A DNA stretch of 64,000 nt from a virus. This document shows, one piece after another, positions 10,100 to 17,766 of the stretch (position 1 is the stretch's first letter; the number at the start of each line of letters is the position of its first letter). The stretch spans positions 1 to 64,000 of the IMG/VR virus record IMGVR_UViG_3300009194_000005, one strand, 5' to 3'. The position numbers and the translations under genes are program-made. The notes under the pieces are model-generated. The model ran no database searches, was not told the DNA's origin, and was given only the letters and a program-made list of their open reading frames with translations.

Positions 10100-11113
10100 A
10101 TGGCAATTTTGAAGCGCCATAAGAGTATTATCATCGGCCTTACCGATGACCTGAACCAGATCAATCAGGCCATCACCGATGAGACCACCGCCCGTCAGAC
10201 CGCCGACGGTGACCTGAGCCTGCTCAACACCACCAACAAGACCTCCCTGGTTCAGGCAATCAACGAAGTGAACACTGCCGCCTCTACCGGTAGCAGTGAA
10301 TCCCTCAAGATTGCCAACAACCTGAGCGACGTCGCGGACGTTCCGACCGCCCGTACGAACCTGAACGTGTACTCCACCACTGAAGTGGACGACGCGATCA
10401 CCGCCGCCGAGCTGTCGCTGGGCACCAACTACAACGTCGCCACTATCGCCGAGCGTGATGCGCTCACCAACCTGGACACCGCTGACCGCGTGTTCGTCGT
10501 CGATGACGGCGACACCAAGTGGGCCATGTACAAGCCGGGCGCTGTCGATGTCAACGGCGTGGCCACCTCGTGGATCAAGCTCTCTGATCAGGACGCGCTG
10601 GAAAACTCCATCAACGCGGCCAGCATCAAGACCACCTACGAGTCCAACCCGGATACCAACGCCTACACCGACGCCGCCAAGGCCAAGGTGGACTTTCTGG
10701 CGGTTACCGCTGCTATCAACCTAGATGACGCCGTCCTCAAGGCTGAGCTGATTCAGGACCTGGAAGTCTCCGCTCCGGCCGATCAGGCACCCTCCTCTGC
10801 AGCCGTCAAGGCATACGCTGACGAGGAAGCCCGTACCGGCGGTCCGGAGGTCATGTTGGAGTCCGTGGTGGTCAACCAGAGCACCACCGCGACTGACACC
10901 ATCGTGCTGACTCACGCACCGAAGGGCGGCATCGACGGCATCCTGAACTTCGCCACCGTACGCTACATCGATGGCGCGACTGGTGCCGCGTATGATGCCC
11001 CGCTGGTGGCCACCGTCAACAGCAACGAGTTCACCATTGACCTGGATACCTCCGGTCAGTGGGATGGCAACACGGTCCAGGTTCAGTACCTGTACGTTGC
11101 TCCGATCGCCTAA
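10100..11113 (+). CDS. tail fibre-type protein, tandem paralogue 2
   Basis: The 337-residue protein is the tandem partner of 8997-10046 with the same layout from start to end. It starts at ATG 10100 (AGAGGAA upstream). Its codons are markedly more C-ending (GAC, ACC, AAC, GTC) than those of its partner, resembling the capsid gene, which suggests high expression. The two copies may form hetero-oligomers or alternative fibres. It is followed by a GAAA-capped hairpin. Confidence 0.65.
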   Translation: MAILKRHKSIIIGLTDDLNQINQAITDETTARQTADGDLSLLNTTNKTSLVQAINEVNTAASTGSSESLKIANNLSDVADVPTARTNLNVYSTTEVDDAITAAELSLGTNYNVATIAERDALTNLDTADRVFVVDDGDTKWAMYKPGAVDVNGVATSWIKLSDQDALENSINAASIKTTYESNPDTNAYTDAAKAKVDFLAVTAAINLDDAVLKAELIQDLEVSAPADQAPSSAAVKAYADEEARTGGPEVMLESVVVNQSTTATDTIVLTHAPKGGIDGILNFATVRYIDGATGAAYDAPLVATVNSNEFTIDLDTSGQWDGNTVQVQYLYVAPIA

Positions 11114-11131
11114 CGGGTAACGGGGCATAAG

Positions 11132-11153
11132 CCGGTGGGGGAAACCCCACCGG
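11132..11153 (+). terminator. GAAA-capped GC hairpin
   Basis: CCGGTGGGG pairs perfectly with CCCCACCGG around a GAAA tetraloop. GGGGCATAA sits just upstream. There is no strong U-run, so it may stabilise or partly terminate the fibre message. Confidence 0.5.
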
Positions 11154-11184
11154 TCTAATCAATACCAACGTAAGGAGAACGGTT

Positions 11185-11607
11185 ATGGCCGGTCCTGCTT
11201 TTCGTGTCAAATTCCTGCGGGGCTCTGAAGCCTCCAACAACAACTACACCGGTCCTGCCGGTGAGATTACCATCGATACCACCAACTGGCGTGTGCGTTT
11301 GCATGATGGACTGACTGCCGGTGGTCACGTCGTCCCCAACATGACCGATGTCGGTTCTGGCGGCGGTGGTGCGGTGGATTCCGTTAACGGCCAGACTGGT
11401 GTGGTGGTCCTGGGCGCCACCGATGTGGGTCTGGGTAGTGTCGACAACTACCCCACCGCGACCCAGGTCGAAGCGGAAGCTGCCGACAGTGCTGCCCACT
11501 TCATGACCCCGCTGGCCATGCGTCAGTTCATGGAATCCATGGGCTTTACCCAAGACGTCGGTACCGGCGAGTGGGTGATGGATCACGGCACTATTCAGGC
11601 CGCATAA
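11185..11607 (+). CDS. short adhesin-like protein with phage RGS/GEI-type N-terminus
   Basis: The 140-residue protein starts at ATG 11185 (TAAGGAG upstream). Residues 5-45 follow a pattern common at the N-terminus of phage fibre and spike proteins: RVKFLRGSE, then GPAGEITIDTTNWRVRLHDG. The same pattern opens the gene at 58348-59157 (TRFLRGTTAEN ... EGELSIDLEKKAVRLHDG). A Gly-rich linker and VNGQTGVVVLGATDVGLG follow. The end, TGEWVMDHGTI, resembles the VNDEGTI end of the first fibre. It is likely a short tail fibre or fibre adaptor. Codon use suggests strong expression. Confidence 0.6.
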   Translation: MAGPAFRVKFLRGSEASNNNYTGPAGEITIDTTNWRVRLHDGLTAGGHVVPNMTDVGSGGGGAVDSVNGQTGVVVLGATDVGLGSVDNYPTATQVEAEAADSAAHFMTPLAMRQFMESMGFTQDVGTGEWVMDHGTIQAA

Positions 11608-11611
11608 AACA

Positions 11612-11635
11612 CAGGGAGGGCAAACGCCCTCCCTG
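11612..11635 (+). terminator. perfect GC hairpin followed by TATGTCG
   Basis: CAGGGAGGGC pairs with GCCCTCCCTG around AAAC, then CTATGTCGAT follows. It belongs to the recurrent CCCTCCC-type hairpins of this genome. Confidence 0.6.
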
Positions 11636-11680
11636 CTATGTCGATAATATGACTCAATCGCTTAAAGGGAACGAGGAACA

Positions 11681-11832
11681 ATGGGCATTATTCCATTGAG
11701 GTTTATAAAGGGATTTATCGAGAAGCATGGGACCTGGACTATCAGGTAGAACAGGCCACCCAGTTATCGGAACTCCCGGTTATTCCGGTGAGTATCACCG
11801 ACTTGGTATTAGCGGAAATTAATGCCAGTTAA
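11681..11832 (+). pseudogene. possible frameshifted small gene
   Basis: An ATG at 11681 has GAGGA just upstream, but its own frame stops after 22 codons. The neighbouring frame, open from 11652 to the TAA at 11830-11832, lacks a start codon yet reads like protein (GHYSIEVYKGIYREAWDL ... TQLSELPVIPVSITDL). Joining the start to that frame would give about 50 residues and needs a single-base shift near the fourth codon. This may be a decayed gene, a programmed shift or a sequence error. No family is recognised. Confidence 0.3.
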
Positions 11833-11856
11833 CAACCACTATACGCGAGAACCACA

Positions 11857-12291
11857 ATGAAACATTTTTTTGTCGGGGTATTCCTTTGGGTATTGTCTTT
11901 CACTGCCCAAGCCGCTTTCATGTCAGATGCGCCGAGTTTTGATGAACTCGAGCAAGTTCAGTATTACAATGCCACGTTATTAAACGTCGTCGACGCTGAT
12001 ACCATGGATGTCAGGCTCGATATGGGACTTGGAATGTTAATGGATGTGCGGTTACGTATCAAGGACTACGATGCCCCAGAAACCTGGCGTCCGAAGACTG
12101 AAGCCGAAGCGGCACATGGAGAAGCCGCTACCGATTTTGCTATTCAATTACTTCCTGACCGTTTTACCATCCGGTCGTATGGGTGGGCGGTGTATAATCG
12201 CGTCGAAGCCGATGTCTTATTACCGGATGGCCGTAATTATTCCGTGATCATGATTGATCAAGGTTTTGTGAAGCACGACAGTTACGAGTAA
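11857..12291 (+). CDS. secreted thermonuclease-like (SNase fold) protein
   Basis: This 144-residue protein begins with a clear signal peptide (MKHFFVGVFLWVLSFTAQAA) likely cut after residue 20. The mature part follows the staphylococcal nuclease pattern: NVVDADTMDVRL near 43-54, VRLRIKDYDAPE at 64-75 and YNRVEADVLLPDG near 113-125. The arginine-glutamate-arginine set expected for catalysis (R65 or R67, E75, R115) seems present. SNases cut DNA or RNA using calcium. A phage copy exported to the periplasm is unusual. It could attack incoming DNA or serve a structural role. Activity is untested. Confidence 0.65.
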   Translation: MKHFFVGVFLWVLSFTAQAAFMSDAPSFDELEQVQYYNATLLNVVDADTMDVRLDMGLGMLMDVRLRIKDYDAPETWRPKTEAEAAHGEAATDFAIQLLPDRFTIRSYGWAVYNRVEADVLLPDGRNYSVIMIDQGFVKHDSYE

Positions 12292-12299
12292 AAAAAAAA

Positions 12300-12319
12300 G
12301 CCTCCCCAACCGGGGAGGC
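12300..12319. terminator. bidirectional terminator between converging genes
   Basis: GCCTCCCC pairs with GGGGAGGC around AACC. On the minus strand it is followed by ten T residues, a classic intrinsic terminator for the portal gene. On the plus strand it follows the nuclease stop and is trailed by CTATGTCGT. Confidence 0.8.
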
Positions 12320-12333
12320 GACTATGTCGTGGT

Positions 12334-15003
12334 TTATTTTGTTTCGTCTTCACTGTCATCGTCAGACTCTTCCTCCTCTTCTGTTTCTTCGGATTCCTCT
12401 TCTAGTTCGCCTTCCTCTTCAGACTCTTCACCGAAGTCGTCGGTTTCCTCACCGAAGTCATCATCCGCATCAGACGCCTCTTCACCGAAGTCATCCCCTC
12501 CTTCATCACCGTCTCCAAACTCATCGGTGGTGGCATCGTCGCCGAATCCGGAAGCGGCTTCCTCTTCCTCTACCTTCTCACCGTACTTCTCCGCCCATTT
12601 CTCTTTGGACTTCTCAATGCCCTCCATGTACTTCTGAATGGCATTCCCTACGGACTTGAACTGTGCCTGCTGAATATCCAGTAGGCTGAAGCCGGGTTTA
12701 CGTCCATCCATCTCCGTGAGCTGACCCAGTTGCGGCATGACGTTATTCTGCTCAAGCCACAGACGCTGGTAATAAGCCCGCACAACGCTGATGACGTGGT
12801 TCACCGTATCCGGTTCTCGTTCCAGCATCTCGGCAGGGAACAGATCAGGTGTGATGTAGGCTTCCAGACTACGATCCAGCAGATTACTGTATTGCTCGAA
12901 GGCCTGGAGTTGTTGATCGGTACGGGTGGTATCCGGTGCCGGTAGGGTAGCGGTTACCGCCGCCACAAAGGCTTCGATCACTTCGTCATCCGACAGTTTC
13001 TTATGTTCAGTGATCAGCTTTTGTTTATTGCCTTTCAGCTCTTCTCTGAGTTTGTCTAAGAGCGTTGAACTGTGCAGGACGTAGGTCTGGATGAACTGCG
13101 TGAGAAACGCTGTGAAACGCTTCTGGTAGCGCAATACGCGACGGGTCATGATCAGGTTGTTGTTCACCACACTGGTCGCAAAGTCCGGCGACTGGGTGGG
13201 GTCTACCAACTCCGGGTTCATGCCCCATGACGAGATTTGCATCCGACGCAGACGGTCTTGAAGTTCCGGGTTACCGCCGTTGACATTTGTGTTGTAGTCA
13301 TCAAAATCTACTTTGGTAGTGGGGTAATTATCCGACTCCACATTGATCGAGAAATCAAACCCAGCACGGTTAAGGAAATCCAACGTCTGTGCGGGATCGG
13401 GTGACGCTAACGGGAAGCCTCGCTTCGACCCTTCCAGGATCGCATTCTGGATGTCACTGATCGTCTTTTGGGGATCGGGGTCGTCTGGGTCAACGTTGAT
13501 GTTGGCTTTCTTACGACCCACTGCATTACGCACTCCCGACATGGTCTCAGCGAACAGCAGGACGCTACGCATGCTGGAGAGAATCTTGGACTTCGTCAGT
13601 AGGGTTTGACCAATGCCGAACTTGTTGAAGTCAAACGCCATGTAGGTCATCAACTCGGCGGGGATATACAGAAGCTGAGTCCGCTGGCCTTTCAACGAAC
13701 GATGAAGCATGATCCGGTAGAGTTCTTCGGTAGACCCCAAAGAGAACTCTTCTTGGTAAATCCCATTACGCAGGCGATTGATCAGATCGTTCTCAACGAT
13801 GGTGCTATACGCTTGCTGGACGCCATCCACATCCAGGTCTTCGCTGGCGCCTATGCCCCCCATGGCCTCCCGCGTTTGACGAACCAGCTCCGAGGTATTG
13901 TCCTGCTGATTACCCCGGAAGCTCGTGCGCAGTTCCCCGTAATAATCCTTCTGGTCATCACGCACTACAGGACGACCATTCTGATCGATCATTACAAAGT
14001 AACCCACATGTTCCTCAGGCTGTCCGGGTGGGAATACCGGGATCACCGACTCCACAGGTAGTTTCATCACCAGCGGGTGTCCTACTGAGGGTCGATCCAT
14101 GTACTCCTGAGGGATCACCGTATGGAGCTGCTGTGCCTGACCTCTCGGGCGATCATAAAGTGCATCGATCTGTTCGGGAGTCATGCCCTTGCTGGCCGAC
14201 TCCATGGAGGCCGTATGACGTCCCAGTAGACTACCGATGGCATTGGCGCGACCACGCTTTTGGATTTCAGGGGTTTTCAAAAGATCGAAGTTGTCACTGA
14301 CTGCCACATGCGGTAGCGTCACGGATTTCTCGCCACGCCGGGTAGCGACACTGCCTTGGATGGATTCTACCCCACGATCGCGACCACGGAACGACTCCAT
14401 GGAAACGCGTGCTTCACGAGGATGACCCAAGAAACCCAAGGGTAGGCTTTTCTGGATACGTGTCACTGCCTGCTTATAGTGTTCGACGGAAAGACGACTC
14501 TGACCGTTGATGATACGATCCAAGTTATTTTCCGGCAGGACTGCTTGAATGTACGCGCCTTTGGTAAACAGAATCTCCTCGAGCATCCGATCGAGCTGCT
14601 CGTCAATCTTATAGTCCTGTTTGAAATGGGTTTCGATCACTTCGAGCATCGACCGCGCCACTTCGCTGTCAAACAGTCCTTCTTCGACTTTAAACCCGAG
14701 TTCCACATGGGTCATGTCCTTGGGAGACAGAATACTTCCCACCAGGATCTGTTCGGCTAATTCGACATCCGGAAGCAGCTGAAATACGTTATCGGCATCC
14801 GCTGTATCTTGTGCTGTCGATTTCGAGAGTTTGGTAAACAGATCCCTCGACACATTCAGATGTGGATTCTCCGCTGTCTTCCCCCTTGGCTGGTCAGGAT
14901 CACGGGTGAGTTTCCCCATGATGGCCTTGACCTGGTCAGGTGCATTGCGATTGTACGCAAGCTTGGGATAGATCGGTTGATTGCGTTGGCGTCCGATAGC
15001 CAT
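12334..15003 (-). CDS. portal-like protein with long acidic tail
   Basis: I start this 889-residue protein at the ATG at 15003, which has AAGGAG five bases upstream; a GTG two codons earlier overlaps that site. Size, and placement ahead of the capsid gene with the same set of neighbours, fit the portal protein of phiKZ-like phages (gp129-type). The portal is the dodecameric ring at the capsid vertex through which DNA is packed and ejected. The final 75 residues are almost all Glu, Asp, Ser and Gly with repeated DDFGEE units, which is not a usual portal feature. The portal call rests on size and synteny from memory, with no diagnostic motif seen. Confidence 0.55.
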   Translation of the reverse strand: MAIGRQRNQPIYPKLAYNRNAPDQVKAIMGKLTRDPDQPRGKTAENPHLNVSRDLFTKLSKSTAQDTADADNVFQLLPDVELAEQILVGSILSPKDMTHVELGFKVEEGLFDSEVARSMLEVIETHFKQDYKIDEQLDRMLEEILFTKGAYIQAVLPENNLDRIINGQSRLSVEHYKQAVTRIQKSLPLGFLGHPREARVSMESFRGRDRGVESIQGSVATRRGEKSVTLPHVAVSDNFDLLKTPEIQKRGRANAIGSLLGRHTASMESASKGMTPEQIDALYDRPRGQAQQLHTVIPQEYMDRPSVGHPLVMKLPVESVIPVFPPGQPEEHVGYFVMIDQNGRPVVRDDQKDYYGELRTSFRGNQQDNTSELVRQTREAMGGIGASEDLDVDGVQQAYSTIVENDLINRLRNGIYQEEFSLGSTEELYRIMLHRSLKGQRTQLLYIPAELMTYMAFDFNKFGIGQTLLTKSKILSSMRSVLLFAETMSGVRNAVGRKKANINVDPDDPDPQKTISDIQNAILEGSKRGFPLASPDPAQTLDFLNRAGFDFSINVESDNYPTTKVDFDDYNTNVNGGNPELQDRLRRMQISSWGMNPELVDPTQSPDFATSVVNNNLIMTRRVLRYQKRFTAFLTQFIQTYVLHSSTLLDKLREELKGNKQKLITEHKKLSDDEVIEAFVAAVTATLPAPDTTRTDQQLQAFEQYSNLLDRSLEAYITPDLFPAEMLEREPDTVNHVISVVRAYYQRLWLEQNNVMPQLGQLTEMDGRKPGFSLLDIQQAQFKSVGNAIQKYMEGIEKSKEKWAEKYGEKVEEEEAASGFGDDATTDEFGDGDEGGDDFGEEASDADDDFGEETDDFGEESEEEGELEEESEETEEEEESDDDSEDETK

Positions 15004-15042
15004 GATCACTCCTTAAATGAATTTACCCGTAATGGATGACAA

Positions 15043-17190
15043 ATGAGCAATAACACTTACTTTCGTTTATACCGCGACGAGATCATTGATTTCGCCCGCA
15101 CTTTGGTCGTGAAATGTACCGGGAGTGCCGAAACCCTCAATCGGGAACTGTCAGCCATTGGGGTCGAGGTGAAAGAATCCCAGCCAGAGACTTGGAAATA
15201 TTACCTGAACCTGGCGGGTGAGTATCACAGTACCGATATCCCCATGACCGTGCGCTCCATTGACACGCTAGAAGAGATTGCGTTCACCAAAGACAACTTG
15301 CGAATCCATCGCGCCACGTTTCGGGAATACCAGTTTGGTACCCGGTATTACATGGAGTTGACGCGACGTTATCCCAATCAGGTGGCTTTGATCAACGGCA
15401 TCCTGTCCCCGGTGGATATAGCGAAAGCTATTGATGCAGATGATGGGGAACTTTTGTATTATGATCCCACCTTTTTGGAGCCCAATGAGACAAATGTTAT
15501 TCCCCGTCTCCAACAGTGGTTGTATGCCTATTTTGCGCGGTGGTACAATATCCAATACGCCCTGACGGACGATCTGTACATCCCCTCTTTTCTTGGGGTC
15601 ATGTACGTCAACCTCCCCTATGTGGTTCAGTTAATCCGTCTGCGTAATGCCAAAACCCCCCAGGCACACAGCTTCCATGTACGGGAATACCTAGCTTCCA
15701 ATGGTCGGTTGGATCAGTACCTGCCATTCTTGAACAAGCTCCAACAGCTTTACCTGTACCGTAATCTGCGCTACATCAACCGGAATGTCGGGAAACAAGA
15801 GATCTTCGACAACTTGGTCGAGAACATCCTCACCAAACGGGGACTCCCCTTAGCGGCGTATAAATTCCAACATAACACGGAAGAGATGCCGGATAGCATC
15901 TACCCTGAAGTCGAGTTGGCTAAATATCCGCTGAACTTCGGTTATAACCAAAGTGGACGGGATACGACTTCTGTCCATACCATTCTCAATCGAGAGCGGG
16001 ATATTGCGCGTGAGAACGCCATTGTGCAATATGATGCTGAGTTAGAGATCACCGAAGCGGTCGAAAGTTCTCAGTTCAGTAGTCTCCCCACCAAAGTGTT
16101 GGAATCCGAGGTGGTGGACCGTTCTAACTCATCGGTTCGTTCCCTTGGGAGTATCCTGCTCTATGAATGGTTGTATTTGGCCACACACAATCGGTACAAC
16201 GCCTTTGTGAACGTTCCCAACCCGGGAACCGGCCAATACATGTCGATGTCAGTACGTGATGCCTTCATCGTGGGCCTGTGGGCCTTCAACAAGGCACGCG
16301 GTATCGAATTTGATACCATCCCTAGGGTCATCGCTTACGACGTCCTGAGAGACCCTCTACCGAGCCACAGCGAGCTTGTGTCCATCGTCGATCGAAAGTA
16401 TGTCCCGGAAGGTATGATCCAAGCGATTCGGGATCGAATCACACCGCTGGGCTCGTACATTACCACGGAGAAGTTTTTTAACGACTGTGCCAATCTCCAC
16501 CGTGAGTACCTGAAACTGTGGGAGCTGTACTCTTTCCAAGAACAGTACATGAATCGTGGGATGGCTGAACAACTGGTCCGTCGTCACTTCATGCACATTA
16601 AATGTAGTTTGGTCGATGAGGTGATTTCCTTTGAACAGTGGTTCAAGGAGAAAGGGTATGGTGTTGCTGATCTCTCCCCCTTGGACTTAGAGCAGCTATA
16701 TGTGGATTGTGTGAAAACGGCTACCGGCGCCGACCTTGTTAATCGCATGACCCTCTCTGAACTCCAGAAAGCCCTATTGGGTCTAATGCGCCAGCTCTCC
16801 TCGTACAGCGTACAGTATTTACGCAACATCAATGAGGAGGATTTCTGGTACATTGGTATGCCGGTGATTCGCCTGGGGGACATCTGGGGAGAAGAAGCCA
16901 GTCGTTTCCGGACACCCGTGTCGCGCATCACGGCAAAGCGTGTGGGACTGAAAACACAAACCCATCTGGATACCGATCAAATAATCAATGAACCGCCCTT
17001 GAGTTGGGACGCACATATTGAACCCCATTATCATGTCGACCCCACAGTGGGGATGTGGTTGAAACAAACCGAACTTGGCCGTGTGAAGTTAAACGTGGCT
17101 AACGTGGGGGTGCGTGCCATGTCTTTTGTGGTGGATCACGACGATCCAGATACCAATGACCTGGGCCATTATCAGTACCCGGAAAGTTAA
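15043..17190 (+). CDS. large virion protein, phiKZ-type, unknown role
   Basis: The 715-residue protein is divergent from the portal gene, with only 39 bases between the two starts, so the promoters must overlap. It is largely alpha-helical, rich in Tyr, Arg and Leu, and has no signal or membrane segment. The N-terminus reads YFRLYRDEIIDFARTL. No domain is recognised. Position between portal and other large structural genes suggests a virion or assembly protein. The next gene follows closely on the same strand. Confidence 0.5.
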   Translation: MSNNTYFRLYRDEIIDFARTLVVKCTGSAETLNRELSAIGVEVKESQPETWKYYLNLAGEYHSTDIPMTVRSIDTLEEIAFTKDNLRIHRATFREYQFGTRYYMELTRRYPNQVALINGILSPVDIAKAIDADDGELLYYDPTFLEPNETNVIPRLQQWLYAYFARWYNIQYALTDDLYIPSFLGVMYVNLPYVVQLIRLRNAKTPQAHSFHVREYLASNGRLDQYLPFLNKLQQLYLYRNLRYINRNVGKQEIFDNLVENILTKRGLPLAAYKFQHNTEEMPDSIYPEVELAKYPLNFGYNQSGRDTTSVHTILNRERDIARENAIVQYDAELEITEAVESSQFSSLPTKVLESEVVDRSNSSVRSLGSILLYEWLYLATHNRYNAFVNVPNPGTGQYMSMSVRDAFIVGLWAFNKARGIEFDTIPRVIAYDVLRDPLPSHSELVSIVDRKYVPEGMIQAIRDRITPLGSYITTEKFFNDCANLHREYLKLWELYSFQEQYMNRGMAEQLVRRHFMHIKCSLVDEVISFEQWFKEKGYGVADLSPLDLEQLYVDCVKTATGADLVNRMTLSELQKALLGLMRQLSSYSVQYLRNINEEDFWYIGMPVIRLGDIWGEEASRFRTPVSRITAKRVGLKTQTHLDTDQIINEPPLSWDAHIEPHYHVDPTVGMWLKQTELGRVKLNVANVGVRAMSFVVDHDDPDTNDLGHYQYPES

Positions 17191-17206
17191 GCGAGGACCC
17201 TATGCA

Positions 17207-17653
17207 ATGAACACGACCGAAACATTGTTACAATACCCACCATGGGAGGCGTTAATTCGAATGGTGAATCATCACTACCGGATGACGATTGATCCCCGAA
17301 TGGCGGAGTTGGTGGAACAGGAGACACTAAGTGACAACCGATTGGAAGTCACACTGGCGTTGAAACCCAGCACCTCGCTGCGTAATCTCCTCCCACCAAC
17401 AGAACAACTCACGGTGGTCTACCAACGGTTAAACCTGGGAACCTACTTTGGGGGAACATATTCTCTGACGGGGAGTGAATACCCCGACACTACCTTAAAG
17501 ATTACCCGGCAATTAGGGAACGACTATGGAATCGTGTTTGATCGGGATGACGTGTTCCATGAAACCATTCCAGTGGGACTCAACACGTACACTTTGAAGG
17601 CCCATCCTCGTTCCCTGCGTTGGGTAGGGGAGCTGGAAATTACCTTACCGTAA
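17207..17653 (+). CDS. conserved-looking small virion protein, unknown
   Basis: This 148-residue protein is started at the ATG at 17207, which has GAGG nine bases upstream; the longer reading back to 17114 overlaps the previous gene and lacks a good site. The N-terminal half is helical (LLQYPPWEALIRMVNHHY) and the rest is beta-rich (NRLEVTLALKPSTSL, GTYFGGTYSLTG). No family is recognised. It is probably translated with the upstream 715-residue gene and ends at a bidirectional terminator. Confidence 0.5.
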   Translation: MNTTETLLQYPPWEALIRMVNHHYRMTIDPRMAELVEQETLSDNRLEVTLALKPSTSLRNLLPPTEQLTVVYQRLNLGTYFGGTYSLTGSEYPDTTLKITRQLGNDYGIVFDRDDVFHETIPVGLNTYTLKAHPRSLRWVGELEITLP

Positions 17654-17666
17654 CAAAAAAAAAGAG

Positions 17667-17687
17667 CCCTCCCCAACACGGGGAGGG
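17667..17687. terminator. bidirectional terminator between converging genes
   Basis: CCCTCCCC pairs with GGGGAGGG around AACAC. On the minus strand CTC and nine T residues follow, ending the 731-residue gene; on the plus strand CTATGCCGT follows. Confidence 0.8.
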
Positions 17688-17766
17688 ACTATGCCGTAGA
17701 CCTTCGGCAAACACCAAGGGTGCGCCAGGCCAGCCACACCCCTGGTAATCAGGTAGTGATGTGGAC

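Noticed and set aside
12329-12637. Serine-rich frame opposite the portal tail
   Set aside because: It is simply the complement of the Glu/Asp-rich codons.
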